A DNA stretch of 64,000 nucleotides from Agarophyton chilense (GCA_030374765.1 JARGXX010000022.1:682001-746000), one strand, 5' to 3'. Counted from the stretch's first letter, positions 11,110 to 23,767 are shown. The notes: generated by a model from the sequence alone, not told the origin. Numbers and translations are program-made.

Positions 11110-12437
11110 TAGACTTTTAGATAAAGTTTAAGACAGATCGACTGCCACCTGTCCCGCCGGTGATTCGCTTAACCCCAGTCGAACTCGCTGAGTTACGTTG
11201 TACAATACAGAAGTTACTCAATCGGGGATATATAACGCTTGCGTCCACCCCAAATGGAGCACCTGTGATCTTCATCAAGAAAAAAAACGGCGATCCCAAG
11301 ATGAGATACGATTATCAGGCACTAAATCGCATTACTATCTCTAATTCTACACTACTACTGCTGATACAAGAAGCAATCGATTAAAGCTGATGACTGCAAT
11401 GAGAATGCAATCTGGACGCGGTATAGCTCATTTGAATGGAGCGTGTTATGTTTTGGATTATGCGACGCTCCTGCTGCATTTTCACGATTGCTGTTTTCCT
11501 TGTTACCAGAGCTTCATGACACCAAATCTACGCTCACCCAAAGAAGTACGCTTTTGGCGTTGATACGGTAGATTCTGTTGGGTTTCATACAACCATACAC
11601 GGAATGGAACCGCAGCAGCACGTCGTCAATTCCATTTCGTAATGGCAAACACCAAGTTCCACCAAACAGGTGCAGCAATTGGTAGGCCACACAAACCTCT
11701 ATCGCCGTTTTATTCACGTCTTTGCACGAATTCTACATCTTATTATTGATATATTGAGAGGCAAGGGGTTTTGCTAGAGAAAACTGTAACAGGCAGCTTT
11801 TGAGAAGATTAAGAAGGTCCTCACATGAGCTCTTGTTCTTGTACACCTCAAACCACAGAACATTTTCTTTTTCAAAACCGATGCATTTTTATAAGTGATC
11901 GGTGAAGCTTTTGGCCAGAACGGACACCCATTTGCGTTCTTATAGCATCGCTTATCCGAGACAAAGTCCCGTTGAGACAACAGTGACAAAGAGCTTCTTG
12001 GACGAATTATTTCTTTAAAGGTCTAGTACCATTATCTCCGCGGAAGAAGGTTTGTTTTCCGCACAGACGATGACCCTTTCTACTACCTGCAGCCCAAGCT
12101 ATCTTTATCTGGTCGACAATGTAGATGGTTGTACTCACTGCTAGAGCATTCTTTTGAGGTAGACCATATCCCCGGAGCAAGGAAAGTCGTCGCTGATGCG
12201 CTCAGCCGTACGCCTAATCACCTTCCTGCCGTGTGGCCTCAAGTGATGCTGCGCCCGCCTGATCTCTTTCAGGGAGTCCAAAACGCATATGCAGATGACA
12301 AATGGTCTCGAGAGATGATCGTTGCTTTACAGGAGGGTGCCGATGCCAGCTCAAGTTCTGCTTCATGGAAAATAGAGATATTTACAATACGGGAGGTGCT
12401 TCTGTATTGGACTCCTGGACCTTCGGATTTTCTGTAG
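11110..12437 (+). pseudogene. Outer Ty3 reverse transcriptase and RNase H
   Basis: RT opens with PPVIRLTPVELAELRCTIQK and LLNRGYI, APVIFIKKKNGDPKMRYDYQ, ALNRIT. A battered stretch near 11395-11520 still shows the FEW.V..FGL..APA block at DNA level. The catalytic YxDD region is not recoverable. RNase H returns at 12060-12240: RRWLYSLLEH-type spacing in RCRWLYSLLEHSFEV, then HIPGARKVVADALSRTP, the standard RNase H C-terminal motif. The ORFs on the - strand at 11514-11989 are shadows in non-coding filler. The domain order is standard for Ty3. Confidence 0.75.
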
Positions 12438-12449
12438 GTACCTGCGAAA

Positions 12450-13620
12450 AAGAACCTCAAAGATGAAAATTTTGCCCATCTTCACGTTGTTGGACATATC
12501 GGAGCTGAAAAGCTTTATCACGCAGCCCGTCCCCATTTCTACTGGGCAAGATGTACAAAATCATCATATAATTCACTCGACGATTTTTGTCTTTCCAAAC
12601 AAACAAGGATGTCACCATGAAGCCTGCAGGTCTTCTTAGTCCCCTTTTATCCCCAATACTTGTGGGAGGTCATGTGAACCGACTTCTTGACTGAGATTCC
12701 AGTGTCGTTGGCTGATTTGGACATGGTCCTAATTGTGGTAGACAAACTTTTGAAACGGGCATTGTTTATTCCGTCAAGCACAGCGGTCACTTCACAAGAT
12801 GTTTCTTATTTATTTCAGGATCACATATTCCCAATTCATGGGGTTCCACGTTCATTAATCAGTGAGAGAGATTCAAAATTTACTTCTTAAATCCGGACCA
12901 CACTTATGGAGCTTTTGGATATCAAACGGATTATGTCTACCGCGGCGCACTTGCAGACAGATAGGCAGGCTGAGATTCTTCTACGCGTCTTGTCTTCAAT
13001 GTTACGATTGACAGTACAGGGCGAACCGATTGTTTGGCACAACTTCCTCTCCCATGCGGATTTGAACACAACTTCTCGCGAAGGTATAGAACGAGGCTCT
13101 TTCAATTCGAAGTAGATATCGGCCGTACACCCCATAAACCATGGACAAAAAGGTTGGATGACTGCAGTAATAAGAATCAGTGTGCCGCCGATCTTTTTCG
13201 CCAGCAGAAGTGCCTTGTGCTAGAAGCACAGGAAAAGTCGTCCTAATCAAGGGCTCATCAACGATTCTATGCAAATCAAAGACGTCTAGTACTGGAATTA
13301 GGCAAGAGAGACCTGGTGATGTTGCAAACAGAGGACTTTTCACTCACTCGAAAGGCCTACGTGCCTTACAAAGAAAAACCGAAATAATTTGGCCCACTCC
13401 ATGTGGTAGATAGCCTGAGTTCAGTCACCTGCAGTATCGAACTACCCCCCAATAGCTTTGTGGACAACGTCGTTCACGTTAGTAAGATGAAGAATTGTTT
13501 TGGGACATATACCGAACAGAATTTGTACATCATATAATAGAAGCTGATGGTTCAAAAGAACAAGAATTCCATTCCATTCTTGACTACGGAAAGTCAGAAG
13601 GCCTGACTCAGTACACCCAG
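12450..13620 (+). pseudogene. Outer Ty3 integrase
   Basis: HLHVVGHIGAEKLYHAARP with a nearby YWA is the N-terminal zinc region. The core reads LADLDMVLIVVDKLLKRA (the first Asp position), VPRSLISERDSKFTS (second catalytic Asp now Glu) and HLQTDRQAEILLRVLSSM (Glu retained). At 13440-13500 LPPNSFVDNVVHVSKMK is the conserved tail that follows the core in chromoviruses. Frames change at least three times. The remaining chromodomain continues beyond the pogo-like insertion at 15700. Confidence 0.75.
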
Positions 13621-13639
13621 TAACTGCAAATAATGTAGC

Positions 13640-15605
13640 CCACATCAATTTTGGGAGCGAGCACTTTTGACAACAAAGAAACCAATATTGAAGTGGACCA
13701 CATCAATTGTGGTACCACAATAATTGTGGTATAGAATCATTTAATGTGGGCCACATTAAAAAAGCAAGACAAAATTAATGTGGGTTTTTCTCCAAGCTCC
13801 AGGACCCTCTTTTGGCGGCGCAACGTTCACTACACTATCACATCCACCGGAGCTCCTTCAAAAGGATTTCTGTGGTTCTTCATGATCTTCTGGAGCTGGG
13901 GAAAGAGATGCTGTTCCTCCCATCTGCCGTTTTTATTCAACGCCATACCTGTGCGACTTATAGCCTTTCGTTCGTATCTCAATAAATCTACATCACGCTG
14001 TCTGTTCACATCTCGAATGGCCAGTACCGCCAAGCTCAGAAAATAACTCTTCCCGGGAATGAATAATTTTCCAAAGCCCGACCACTGGTGATTATGAATC
14101 AAGTCCATCTTGTAGTTTTCCCAACGACTGCTCCATGCGCTTTTGATCTTCTGTATAATGAAAGAGTCTATAGATTGAACGAGATGTATGGCATTCTTCG
14201 GAAAGTATCTGCGCTCGGTGTTTATCTACTTTGTCGTGTCAAGGAGGACCGAGGTGGGATTATGACCGCTACAGTTGTCAATGAACAACGTCCTTTTCCT
14301 GCCATGGAGTAATGGTTTCATTACATTCTCTTCCAAAAACCATTGTGGCATAACCACTATGTCCATCCAACCCTTTAGAACGCTGCAGTAAGATACTCCA
14401 TGAATACTGTCTAGTACTTCACGAATTGGGTAACTTCTGTTCTTTTTCTGAAAAACCATGAAGACCGGCTCGATCTTCGCGTCACGTCCTCCGCTAACTC
14501 GCACAACCATTTTCATTCCTTCTCCCCCTGACAAGACATCTGCCCATTTGACAACCATATCACTACTGAAACCAAACGTTTAACCGTTATCAACGTTGAA
14601 AAAAAGATGAGTCTCATCAGCGTTGCCAATATCATCTTCATTTAGCTCTCCATTTCTAAATCCTCTTTCCAGAACACCGAGGTGATAGGCCACTTCTTTG
14701 TGACTGAATTTCTTCTTTTCCGGGAAGAGAAGATGTTTTCCTGTTAAAGAACGGCTTACAATTCGGTGGCGATCTGTGAAATTTTGAATCCATCTTCTCG
14801 TGATGCATTGCGACAGAACAATCTGCTTGTTATCGTCCATCATATGGCGGTGATAAGAAGATGCTGTGGAATTTTCAACTAAGGAAAGGGCGAGACTTTG
14901 GAAAATCTTCCAATTAAACTTAACTCCAAGCTTGCGCAATCGGTCAAAGTCATGCACCAAATCGGAGTGCAAAGCTTCAACCCACGGCCTAGTTTTCCTG
15001 CCTCTTCCACCGCATGCTTTGAGATATGTGCGTTTCATTCCATTGGAAGGGGAGCGTGTAATTGACGTACACATTCCTCGGTATTGTGGGAAACCATCTT
15101 CGTCCATATATTGGTGTCGAGCTTTCCATATGCGGCTTTTTTTGGAGATTTGCTTTCGGGTTGCTTCTGAAAAGTGCATAGAAGTGCATAACTGCTTCCG
15201 GGATGACGCGTTTATGTTTTTTTTTGCTTGCTTCGTTTTGCATCCACGCCAAAATTTTGGCTCTATCTGAAATTCGAAGAACGTTGTGTGTCATATGGGT
15301 ATTTTTGTGCAAGGACTCGGAATCTGTAGTACTTCTTTTGTAGGTCGGTGAGGTTGGAATCACTTCCGGTGGTGGTTTCCATGGAGGCTTGTTGCGGGAC
15401 AACAGAGAGTGCCCGACTGCGACGAAACTCCGCTATAATAGAAGAACCACTGGTAGTAGGAGAGGACATTGCTCTGTTGGCATTCTAAGGCAATGAAATG
15501 AATCTGAAAGCAGTTGGGAGACTTATATATGAAAATGCGCTGTTGTTTTGGTGGGAATAAACGAAATTAGGAGAGTCAGAACGTTTGCACTCATCATAAA
15601 TTTGG
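13640..15605 (-). mobile_element. Pogo/Tigger-like DNA transposon inside the outer Ty3
   Basis: The transposase (separate entry) is flanked by non-coding ends that separate the integrase tail from the chromodomain end of the outer Ty3 element. The left end holds several copies of an AATGTGGG / CCCACATTAA unit in both orientations (about 13645-13790), including CCACATCAATTGTGG. Comparison of 13645-13685 with the complement of 15575-15610 gives only a weak, gapped match, so the terminal repeats and exact limits are uncertain. Confidence 0.55.
13830..15469 (-). pseudogene. Pogo/Tigger-like transposase (CENP-B-type, DDD)
   Basis: The reading passes through three frames. The N-terminal third (15469-15180) is Ser-rich, then RISDRAKILAWMQNEA and PEAVMHFSEATRKQISKK suggest a helix-turn-helix. 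From 15179 the frame is mostly constant: ITRRWIQNFTDRHRI is the CENP-B-type second DNA-binding segment, GNADETHLFFN holds the first catalytic Asp, RTLFIDNCSGHN the second, and AIHLVQSIDSFIIQKIK the third Asp. A stop at 14580-14582 and a break near 14226 interrupt the catalytic domain, so it is dead although the triad is intact. The family cuts and pastes at TA sites. Confidence 0.75.
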
Positions 15606-15699
15606 CCCGAATTGAGAAACTTTACAGTCATATTGATAACCGTTATGAAGAAGCTCAAAGCACCGACACTTTTTGTTTCATTAAGAGATTTTAAGTCAA

Positions 15700-15872
15700 C
15701 CGGAATGTACGTGGGCCAGAGTATTTGCTGTACCTACATTATTTGCAGTCACTGGGTGTACTTGGTTCACCTTGTGGGTTGCCCTAAATCTGAAGCCGAA
15801 CGGATTCTGAGATCAGCTCTTTTTCGAGCGAAGGACTTGACTAGAAGGTATGAAAAGAAACATAAATCTTAA
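15700..15872 (+). pseudogene. Chromodomain end of the outer Ty3 polyprotein
   Basis: YLVHLVGCPKSEAERILRSA and LTRRYEKKHKS match the second half of a chromodomain, where YLV.W.GYP.SE..W..... is standard; the aromatic Trp positions are lost. Twenty-five bases on, a purine-rich run (AAAAAGGAGG) precedes the 3' LTR. The domain would bind modified histone tails and steer integration. Confidence 0.65.
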
Positions 15873-15903
15873 AAGAGGGCGTCGACGCCAAAAAGGAGGT
15901 GAG

Positions 15904-16069
15904 TGTAACAATACAAGCTCTTGTAGAGCTACAAACCAACGCTGCAAGCTAGAGAAACCGACGCTGCAAGCTAGAGACAGTACGTCGTGTGTATCACCAC
16001 AAGCTTCTGTAGCACTACAAGATGACGCTTCAAGCTATTTAGTATCTAGAGACAGTACGTTGTGGTTAC
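15904..16069 (+). repeat. Outer Ty3 3' LTR, left part
   Basis: TGTAACAATACAAGCTC and what follows matches 8158-8324. It stops at GTTAC (16065-16069), the target duplication of the middle element, and continues at 36648. Confidence 0.85.
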
Positions 16070-16683
16070 TATAGTATCCGCTCTACGGAAAGAGCAGACA
16101 CCTTCGACAGTGTTCGGGACTGTCAAATGGGTGCTTGCGGCTAAGGGGAAGGTGTGGTAGAGCACAGCACTAGCGAGCTAGAATGGGGGTTGCAAGGCCC
16201 CAATCGCCAATGAGGGTGGTTGGTACTGTGGAACGGACAACTACTTGTCATTGCTTGTCCGGATCTCCGGTTAAGGAATCCTGAACAAGGAACAAGTTAG
16301 TTGTGAGCCTGTTTGTTATATCCTTTACTTTAGAGCCGGGGCTGCCCTCTGTTCCTTAAGAACGATGCACTGGGGTGAGCGCCGCACATAATAATATCTA
16401 GATGTAAACATGATTAGCAGATTAACCCCTCTATAGTACGGGATAACGGTTGCCACGTGGCTACCCACTACAGTATATGCGCCGTTGCCAATCCTGTATT
16501 ACCCCTCAAAGGGTCGAATCCGATGCGCCGTGGCAGACCTCCCACGTGCAACATACCACCTCATGGACCATCTGCAGGGTGCTGCTTCATTACTTCATCC
16601 TAGCCGTTGCACTCACTTATGAGTATCATCATACTTAGCCAAAAAAATCTTCCATCGGCACTCTAACAGTGCAGAATACCACA
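16070..16683 (-). repeat. Middle Ty3 3' LTR
   Basis: It is related to the solo LTRs at 6656 and 46530 and matches the split 5' copy 25966-26095 plus 36157-36642. The next bases read, on the - strand, AACGGGAAGGGATT running into the LTR, a clear polypurine tract. Confidence 0.9.
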
Positions 16684-16759
16684 AATCCCTTCCCGTTAAG
16701 CGCAAAGCACCCGCAGTTCAAGACGTCTTAATATACCGGAGCATGTATCAGCCTTCCGA

Positions 16760-18468
16760 AATTTTCTCGTTTCCACCAAAGTACCATCTGTTTCGACTTG
16801 TTCAGCGATGAACCCATACGCGCTGCACATCTCCAACAACAGAGACGTACTCTCGGAGGGTCCTTACGCCAGCAATGGCTTCGATTCGCAAGCTGCGGCG
16901 CCTTTGGCGTTCCGATCAATGCGGTCTGTTCGCGTCGGTTTCCACTCCTTGCCCTTACAGCCTTCGGCTTCAGGTGTGATGTCGAATACGGCTTATGTAT
17001 CCTTCGCTGGGATCATCGAGCGCCGTCTCGTCGGGCTCAACGCAGCTGTCCGCATCTCGCGGACTTGGTGGGACGAGACCCTCTCGACGATGCTGAACTC
17101 TTTGCGCAGGCTCCCTGGTTTGACCCAGTGGCTCTTCGCGATGACGCGTTGATCAACCGTACCTTTTTAGCGGATACTTTCTCGATGGCCTTCCGTATGC
17201 GGCTATCTGCAGCCACGATTGGCTTACTCATTGTGCTTTGCCAGATATCGCGATCGCCCGGTGTACCAATGAAAGTATGGACGAAGCCCGAACTCGGTTC
17301 ATCAAGCTGATATACCAGCGTCTGCCGCGGTTCATTAGCACGTTCGTTCTCACTGGAGATTAGAATCTGGATCCCTGGATGGCTGGCACGAATTGCGAAG
17401 GATACTCGTACATCGAGACCTTATACGAAGTCGACGTCGACGAATGGCGCGGCTTACGCGATGTGCGCAACGCGGCACTCTGCTTTCGCCGGCCCTTGCT
17501 CCGTGCGTAATTTCGCTTCCTCCACAAGAGAGACATTTCTTATTGGGATTATTATCGTTGGGAACGACGTACAAGGTCCCGCTTGGGATACCTGGTTCCA
17601 TACCAAATGCTCGAGATTGATCGAGTTAGGCAGAATGCTCGCGTTGGACGATATGTCGCGCTGCCAGAACACTAGGCGAAGATCGAGAGCGCTCGTGGAT
17701 GTCCGGTGGAGCTTCCTCCTGCAATAACCTATTTCGGTTCCGCGTTGATCAATGACCCGTCCTAGGGATACTGGAAGGTGGGATTCTCCGATTTCATTGC
17801 CAAAATGGCAGCGTATATCCTCTGTGATGCATACGATACATATTGGGTTTGGTACATATGCGAAACAACTCGATCTTTTCCTTGTGTTGGGATCCCGTGC
17901 CAAATATGACGAATTACTACTCTTGGTAGACTTGATCGACAGTATCGACTGGAATGGAGTTCCATTTGGTCAATCAGCTAGAGACAAAAGGGTGTTCCAT
18001 CGAGATTATTCGCCGGGACGCAGAGCTAATGATTGAGATTTTGTCTGGTATAATCCCTGGACCAGCCAGATAATCACCTCTGATCAGGCTCGTGACCTTC
18101 GTGCGAATCCTAGGGAGTGCCCTCCAAATCAGTGTACTGGATATATGTGCGAGTCCATTCCGTATGAGTTTGCAGATCAGGAGTATGAAGAAGCTCCAGG
18201 TGCTGATGCAGAACTCTAATTCGAGGATGAACCTGAACTATCCGGTACTGCGCCTGTGACGGCTGCTTCACCACAAACAGCTACGAGATCGGGTGTCAAC
18301 CCGTCGATGGGATATCATCATGGGTTCGCCCAACAACCGAGCGATGCGGAGGATCCCTTTTTGGCACCGTTGAGACAATTCCTCTTAGACGCGGGCTTCC
18401 CCGAAAAACAGCTGCAAGGAGATCGTGCTGATCTTACCGCCATGCTGAATAATCATACCCGCGGGTAA
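16760..18468 (+). pseudogene. Opposite-strand ORF of the middle Ty3 element
   Basis: A decayed coding stretch on the strand opposite gag-pol, between the 3' LTR and the chromodomain. Readable pieces: DEARTRFIKLIYQRL (about 17280), LCFRRPLLRA (about 17480), RDISYWDYYRWE, LVPYQMLEIDR, then FVWYNPWTSQ at 18037 and a Ser/Pro/Gln-rich tail ending NHTRG at 18468. The same order (CFR.P, RD.., Y/HQ..E, FWY) occurs in the inner element at 27185-28947, which is much better preserved. Several stops and frame changes intervene. I do not recognise a known family. It converges with the chromodomain reading. Confidence 0.5.
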
Positions 18469-18512
18469 GTACTTTGACCGATGTCGTCAGCACCCTTGAG
18501 GAGATAATATAA

Positions 18513-18685
18513 ACCAAATTCTTCTGTCACCGTCACTTCACGTTTCTCTAAATACTTCCTCTTCTTCTCGAGTCTTCTCGTCTTTTTTTTCTCAAATCCT
18601 TCTCATAAGCCAAACTCTTCTGTTTCCGTGCCTTTTTGTTTCCTTAAGTACTTCATCTTCTTCTAGAGTCCTCTCTCACATCCTT
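18513..18685. repeat. Pyrimidine-rich direct repeat between convergent frames
   Basis: Two units of about 70 bases (starting CCAAATTCTTCTGT and CCAAACTCTTCTGT, about 95 bases apart) fill the gap between the end of the opposite-strand frame and the end of pol. Their position suits a shared 3' end region; function is unknown. Confidence 0.6.
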
Positions 18686-18704
18686 CTTCGGAAAAGAAAG
18701 AGGA

Positions 18705-19943
18705 TTAGCAGTCGCTCCGCGAAATCGCATCTAGAAAGCCCCTCATCACGGTGTCGATCTCTGCAGGGAGTTGTATTCGAATGCGACGATGATAACGCAC
18801 AACCTGCGAGCGCGGGATATGAGTTATAGGCTCGAACGTATCCGCTTCCGAGGGAATACCATACCAGCGGATATGATACAGTAGTCCGTGGGTGTCTTGG
18901 AATTCGCCGTCATCGATGATGCGATCCATGACGTATTTTTGGGCATTTGCCAACGTTTCGGCGGATGGGGCGAGGTTCCGGTTCACCGGTTTACAAGTTC
19001 CGACAAACTAACGCGTTGAATCCTAACGGGATATGCCAACGTTTTCGTTTCCTTGAACCTCCCGAGAGAGTGCTTGGGAACTCCATATATCTTCAGGTTG
19101 AACCTGCGTAGTCTGTTCGGACAGCTGAGGGCCTTGTTGTGCCACTGTATCATCGTTCTCGGCTTCTGATTGCACAGTCGTCGGTTCTACGGTTACCTGC
19201 TTTTCTTAACGTTTCTTGTTCTGTCTTTCCTTCTGAAGGTTCTGAGCCAAACTGGGCTTCTTCATCGATGGTTCGTCCGGAGGTTCATCCACAACTAATG
19301 GAGGTTTGGTTTCATCTTCGCCTTTTTCTCTTTAGTCGGCTGCCAAGCGCGATCGCTCAGCGAGTGGCGTTTTGCTTGACGGTTCAACTTGAACGGGTGA
19401 TGGTGTCTGTGCAGCCGCTTCTAAACCGGACCTGATTGAACGAAATTTGACAATACCTTTCCTGTCTTCAGGTACTGCGGTCGTACCACAGTGCTGGCTC
19501 TTGCCACGGCGCTTACTCACATTTTTCGGAGAATTGCCGTGGGACGCCACTGTACTGCCGCGCAGCGGAAGATCTTGAGCCGTGTCAGCGCCCTGTGCCA
19601 CGGGAGGCGGATAGTCTGATTCGACGGATAGCTCCCGTTCCTGCTGATAAACAGCGCTTTCTTTCTCAGTTTCCTGGGGTGCCGGGTTTTCTGGTGCGGT
19701 TTCAACTCGATTGCGCGAAAATATATCAACTTTCTCTTCTGTCTTCATGACTTCCGTGTCATCGGTGAGCTCCTTTACCTTGAAAGTTCCGGATGCTACC
19801 GGTAGCAATTTGTGACGTGGTCCATCCTGCTTGTCAAGTCGTTCCATGCGAACAAACGCGTATCCTCCGACCCTGAGATCTAACAACTGTCTTCGACGCC
19901 GGGCGTCCAAATTACGATTGTAACGCGCATGCGTTTCCGCCAA
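18705..19943 (-). pseudogene. Middle Ty3 integrase tail, linker and chromodomain
   Basis: 19943-19332 is a linker opening with ARYNRNLDARRRRQLLDLRV and GGYAFVRMERLDKQDGPRHK, the end of the chromoviral integrase (GPY/F-like KLLPVASGTFKV), followed by an acidic, Pro/Glu-rich spacer. 18986-18705 holds a chromodomain: YVMDRIIDDGEFQDTHG, LLYHIRWYGIPSEADTFEP, VVRYHRR. Its aromatic residues (Y, W, and F in place of the last W) are largely kept. It marks the element as a chromovirus and would direct it to heterochromatin. Confidence 0.75.
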
Positions 19944-19990
19944 TTCTCGAGCCGCTTGCAGTGTTCTTAACCTCAGGTCGTTTCTCCATC

Positions 19991-20959
19991 TCAGATGGTT
20001 CTTCGCCGGTGTCGGTTTGTCTTCCTCGACTTCATCTCCAACCTCATAGGCAGTGACGGTATGCTATTTGATATCACGAGATGAAAAGGAGCCGCCTTGG
20101 TAGACTTATGCACTTGCGTGTTGTACGCATAAAAGAGTGTGTCTGTGTACATGTCCCACTCCTTCGGGTGATCCGCGATGTAATGCCGAAGAGCGGCTAA
20201 TAACGTAGGGTTGTAGCGTTTCTCCTTACCGTTACACCGTGGGTGGTAAGTCGTGGTAAAGACGTTCTTGATGCCAATTATTCGGCATATGTTCTGAAAG
20301 AACTTAGCAACAAATTGATTCCCATTATGTGATAGCAGAACTTCCGGCGGTCCGTACACATATATCCAGTGTTTGATGAAAGCCTGAACTATGACTGAGG
20401 CGGTTATCCTCTTCCATGGTACAGTCCGTACAAGTTGTGATAATCGATCCGTAACTACCAGTAGGTAGCGATATACTTGATTGGAACGAATTAGCTCTCC
20501 AAGTATGTCGATGCTGACGAATTGTAGAGGCGCCTTCGCCGGGAATAGGGTCATCTTTTTCCTCTTCTTATATAGTTTCACGCGATTCATTGCACACGTT
20601 CGGCATAGCTTTACCATAGCATGGCAGTCCATTGCCAACGTTGGCCAATAGAAGTCCCTTCTTAGGGTCATAAGCAATCTTGTTCCTCCTCGGTGTCCAG
20701 ATAGCTTCGCCTAATGGGCCAAGTAGAGTACACGACTCTTCAAAGAGTGCGGAACCACGATCTGATCATGCTTCTGGACATGTCTGAGCAATATACCTCG
20801 TGAATCGAGCGAAAAGGGCAAATCATCCCCCATGTTAAGACGAGAGCGTATCGCTGTACAGAAGTTATCTGTGAGTTGCTCATTGAAGAGCTCAGTGATC
20901 AAGATACGCTTGAGTTGATCAGGAGGTTCAGTTCCATGGGTTGCTATGAGAGGGTCCAA
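19991..20959 (-). pseudogene. Middle Ty3 integrase core
   Basis: The zinc-binding region ends with LMTLRRDFYWPTLAMDC and CRTCAMNRV. The core reads LQFVSIDILGEL (first Asp kept), PPEVLLSHNGNQFVAKFF (second Asp now His) and YHPRCNGKEKRYNPTLL (the catalytic Glu position now Lys). Two of three catalytic residues are therefore lost. Spacing and surrounding motifs are otherwise normal for Ty3 integrases. The 20959-20711 part supplies the segment between RNase H and the zinc region. Confidence 0.8.
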
Positions 20960-20983
20960 TTGGGATTAATCCCTATCATCTTC

Positions 20984-22823
20984 CTAATCTTCTAGTTGCG
21001 TTCCATCTTTGTTCATCTCCATTGAGAAACACGGTAAATCGTCATCTATTTCTCCTTGGGCTTCCTCTAACGTTTCGAATCGCGACAAAGCGTCGGCCTG
21101 TATATTAGCCAGTCCCTTCTTATATTTAACTTCGAAATCAAATTCATATAGTTCTAAGCGCCAGCGTGTTAATCTCCCGGAGGGGACCTTTCTCGATAAT
21201 AAACATCGTAGGGACAAATGATCCGTATGGATGGTAAACATTTCTCCCTGGAGATAGGTTCGTAAAGTAGTCAGCGCCCACACAACCGCAACGCATTACT
21301 TTTCTGATACGGAGTAATTCTTCTCTGCAGCGTTCACTGTTCGTGACCAGTACCCGATTGGTTTCCTTTGACGGTCCGTATGTGTCTGAAAAAGGGCACA
21401 CCCTACCTGATACTCACGAGAGTCGGTATCCAAAAAATAGGGTAGGTTATGTTTCGGCAAGGCCAAGATTGGTGCTGTGACGAGTTTTGTGTTCAAATTA
21501 TTGAAGAATTCGTGTTTGGCGGGTCCGAATTATTCGAGCATAACAGGCTGTCCTTTACGCAAGAATGCGTTCAATGGAGCTGCAATGTGCGAGTAGCGCC
21601 GTATGAATCTTTTGTAGACGATACATAATCCAAGGGAGAATCTCAATTGAGTCTGTGCGGATGGTGGTTGCGATTCGCGGACTGCCGCTGTCTAAGCTTC
21701 ATGAATTGGAAGCTGACCAGGCCTAATTATGTGGCCCAAATAATTCACATTATTAGCTAACCATTCGCATTTCTTGAACTTTAATGTTATACCTGCTGTC
21801 GGAAACGCTTTGAGTATTTCCTACACATGTCGCATATGACTTTCCATATCTTGATAGAAGATAATTACATCTTCCAAACAAACTAGACATGTTTTCCATT
21901 TATACTTCGAGAGTAATATGTCCAGGGCGCGCTGGAAAGTTGCCGGAGCATTGGTGAGTCCAAAAGGCATCCGCTTGAAAAGGTATATTCCAGCATGTGA
22001 CACAAATGCAGTCTTGTCCTGATCTTTTTCGGCTACAGGAACCTGCCAATGACCAGTGTTGGTGTCAAGCGTAGTGAACACGTTCGCATCGCCTAAGCTG
22101 TCTATACACTCGTCCATGCGAGGCAATTGATATGTATTTCGTATCGTAATTGCGTTGAGTATCCGGTAGTTGGTACTGAATCATAAAGTAACATCAGGTT
22201 TGTGACTAACACCACAGGTGAAGTCCAAGCAGATTGTGCTGCTTCTCTTACTACTGCTTCTAGTATTCGAGTATCTTGGCAACATTTTCCTCCTCGATCT
22301 GACGAGTTCGCGGTCCTGCTCTGTACGGTGGCTGAGAAATCGGACAAAATCCCCGAATAACATCAACATGATGTTCTGTGGCAGGGATCTCTCCTAATTT
22401 TTTACTCCAAATAAAGGCATACTCTTTCAACATTTGTTTGATTCTTTCCTTATATCTTTCGGGAACATTCTCCAGAAGTAGGTCTCCTACCAGATTATCT
22501 GGGTCCTTCTGTTCTTCTGTCGGTTGCGACTGCCCTCGGGGACTTTTATATACGCCGATTGATTCGTCTGACACATCAGTAAATCCTATCACTTCTGCGG
22601 AAGAGACATGATTTGGAACTACTGCTATTGGGTGCGGCAGAGCAGCTGCAACGATCTGATTCTTCGGTAAACGATAGTGGTTATCGGTAAAGTTACTAAT
22701 GAGTATTCGGAAGGGTTTGTTCGGTTCAACTTGGGCAATTACATTCGCTCCGATAAGTCCTCGATGTTCGTACACAGCTGCATTAGGCTGGATTACCACG
22801 TGACCGTGTCGTTGTGTCATCAC
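20984..22823 (-). pseudogene. Middle Ty3 reverse transcriptase and RNase H
   Basis: 22823-22260 covers the protease-RT spacer and RT entry (EHHVDVIRGFCPISQPPYRA, then GPRTRQIEEENVAK). RT palm: MPRMDECIDSLGDANVFTTLD, GHWQVPV, FKRMPFGLTNAPATFQRALD, then LVCLEDVIIF where YLDD is expected, so the catalytic pair reads E-D. RNase H: LPYFLDTDSREYQVGCALFQ, ERS-type NYSVSEK, FTIHTDHLSLRCLL, LANIQADALSRF. A stop lies at about 21296. It copies the element RNA when functional. Confidence 0.85.
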
Positions 22824-22856
22824 TTATACCCAGGTTTGGGATTGAGCCTTTAACAC

Positions 22857-23480
22857 TTAAGGCTTCGTCACACGAATCTTTGGTGATGTACGACCACGAG
22901 CCAACTCGTATTCCATTGAAGGTGGAAATGCAGCAGCTGTAGGGACTTTTTGTAGTGGTCCTCTCACTATATGTACTGTCGACCCATCGTCTAAGGTAGC
23001 TGGTCGACTCCAGGTGCGGATTGCTTCGACAAATCTGTCACAATAATCACACCCCAGAACAACTGGTGCGGCCAGTGACTTGCAGACCATAAACGTCACC
23101 TTCACTAAAAACTGTCCGAGTGGAAAGAGCAACTTCACTGTTCCAAGTGTTCTCATTGCATTCCTATTAGCATCTCGGATATCCGACAACGGGCCGTAAC
23201 GAATTTGTTCCCGATCGGTGGGTCCTATTTTGGGCATCCCAATAAACTTCGGTCCGGCGCCTATGTCAAGAACTGTAAGGGGGCGGGTCCATAATTCCTT
23301 GTCCAAGCCGATGTCGGCGTAAACTTTATAGTTCCTCTTCTGCATTATCATAATAAAGATTTCCCGTTTTGACGGACAAGTATAACATCTCCAAGGACGT
23401 TTGAGTTCACAGTTAAACTGTACTCTCTTTCCAACACACGGATTCAATCTGCTCGACGGAATATGATGAGTCTTCATCAA
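22857..23480 (-). pseudogene. Middle Ty3 aspartic protease
   Basis: A 207-codon open frame. VLDIGAGPKFIGMPKIG holds the active Asp with Thr changed to Ile (D-I-G), a change a single C-to-T transition explains. VVLGCDYCDRFVEAIRTW is the C-terminal hydrophobic-Gly element of the fold. The frame runs into the RT block after one break. Confidence 0.75.
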
Positions 23481-23767
23481 GACCTTGGGTCTTCAAGAGC
23501 GGCAACAAAAAGGCGAGTACTTCCTGGTCGGCTCTACGCGATGGAATAAGGCCGACCCCCTAGGGGTTCTCTCACTTAGTTTGCCGACTGAGGCGGGTCG
23601 TTCGCCCTTGGGGCGTTGCTTCCAACCTGCGGAAGAGCCTGTGGTGCTTCCGTGTTCTGCATTACTAAAGCTCCAGATTGACGTCCAGGATGGTAGCTAA
23701 GCCATACTTTCACATTCCAGTAGATACCAGCCGGCACTCGGGTTCTTTCTTCCTCTAAGAGAGTCTC

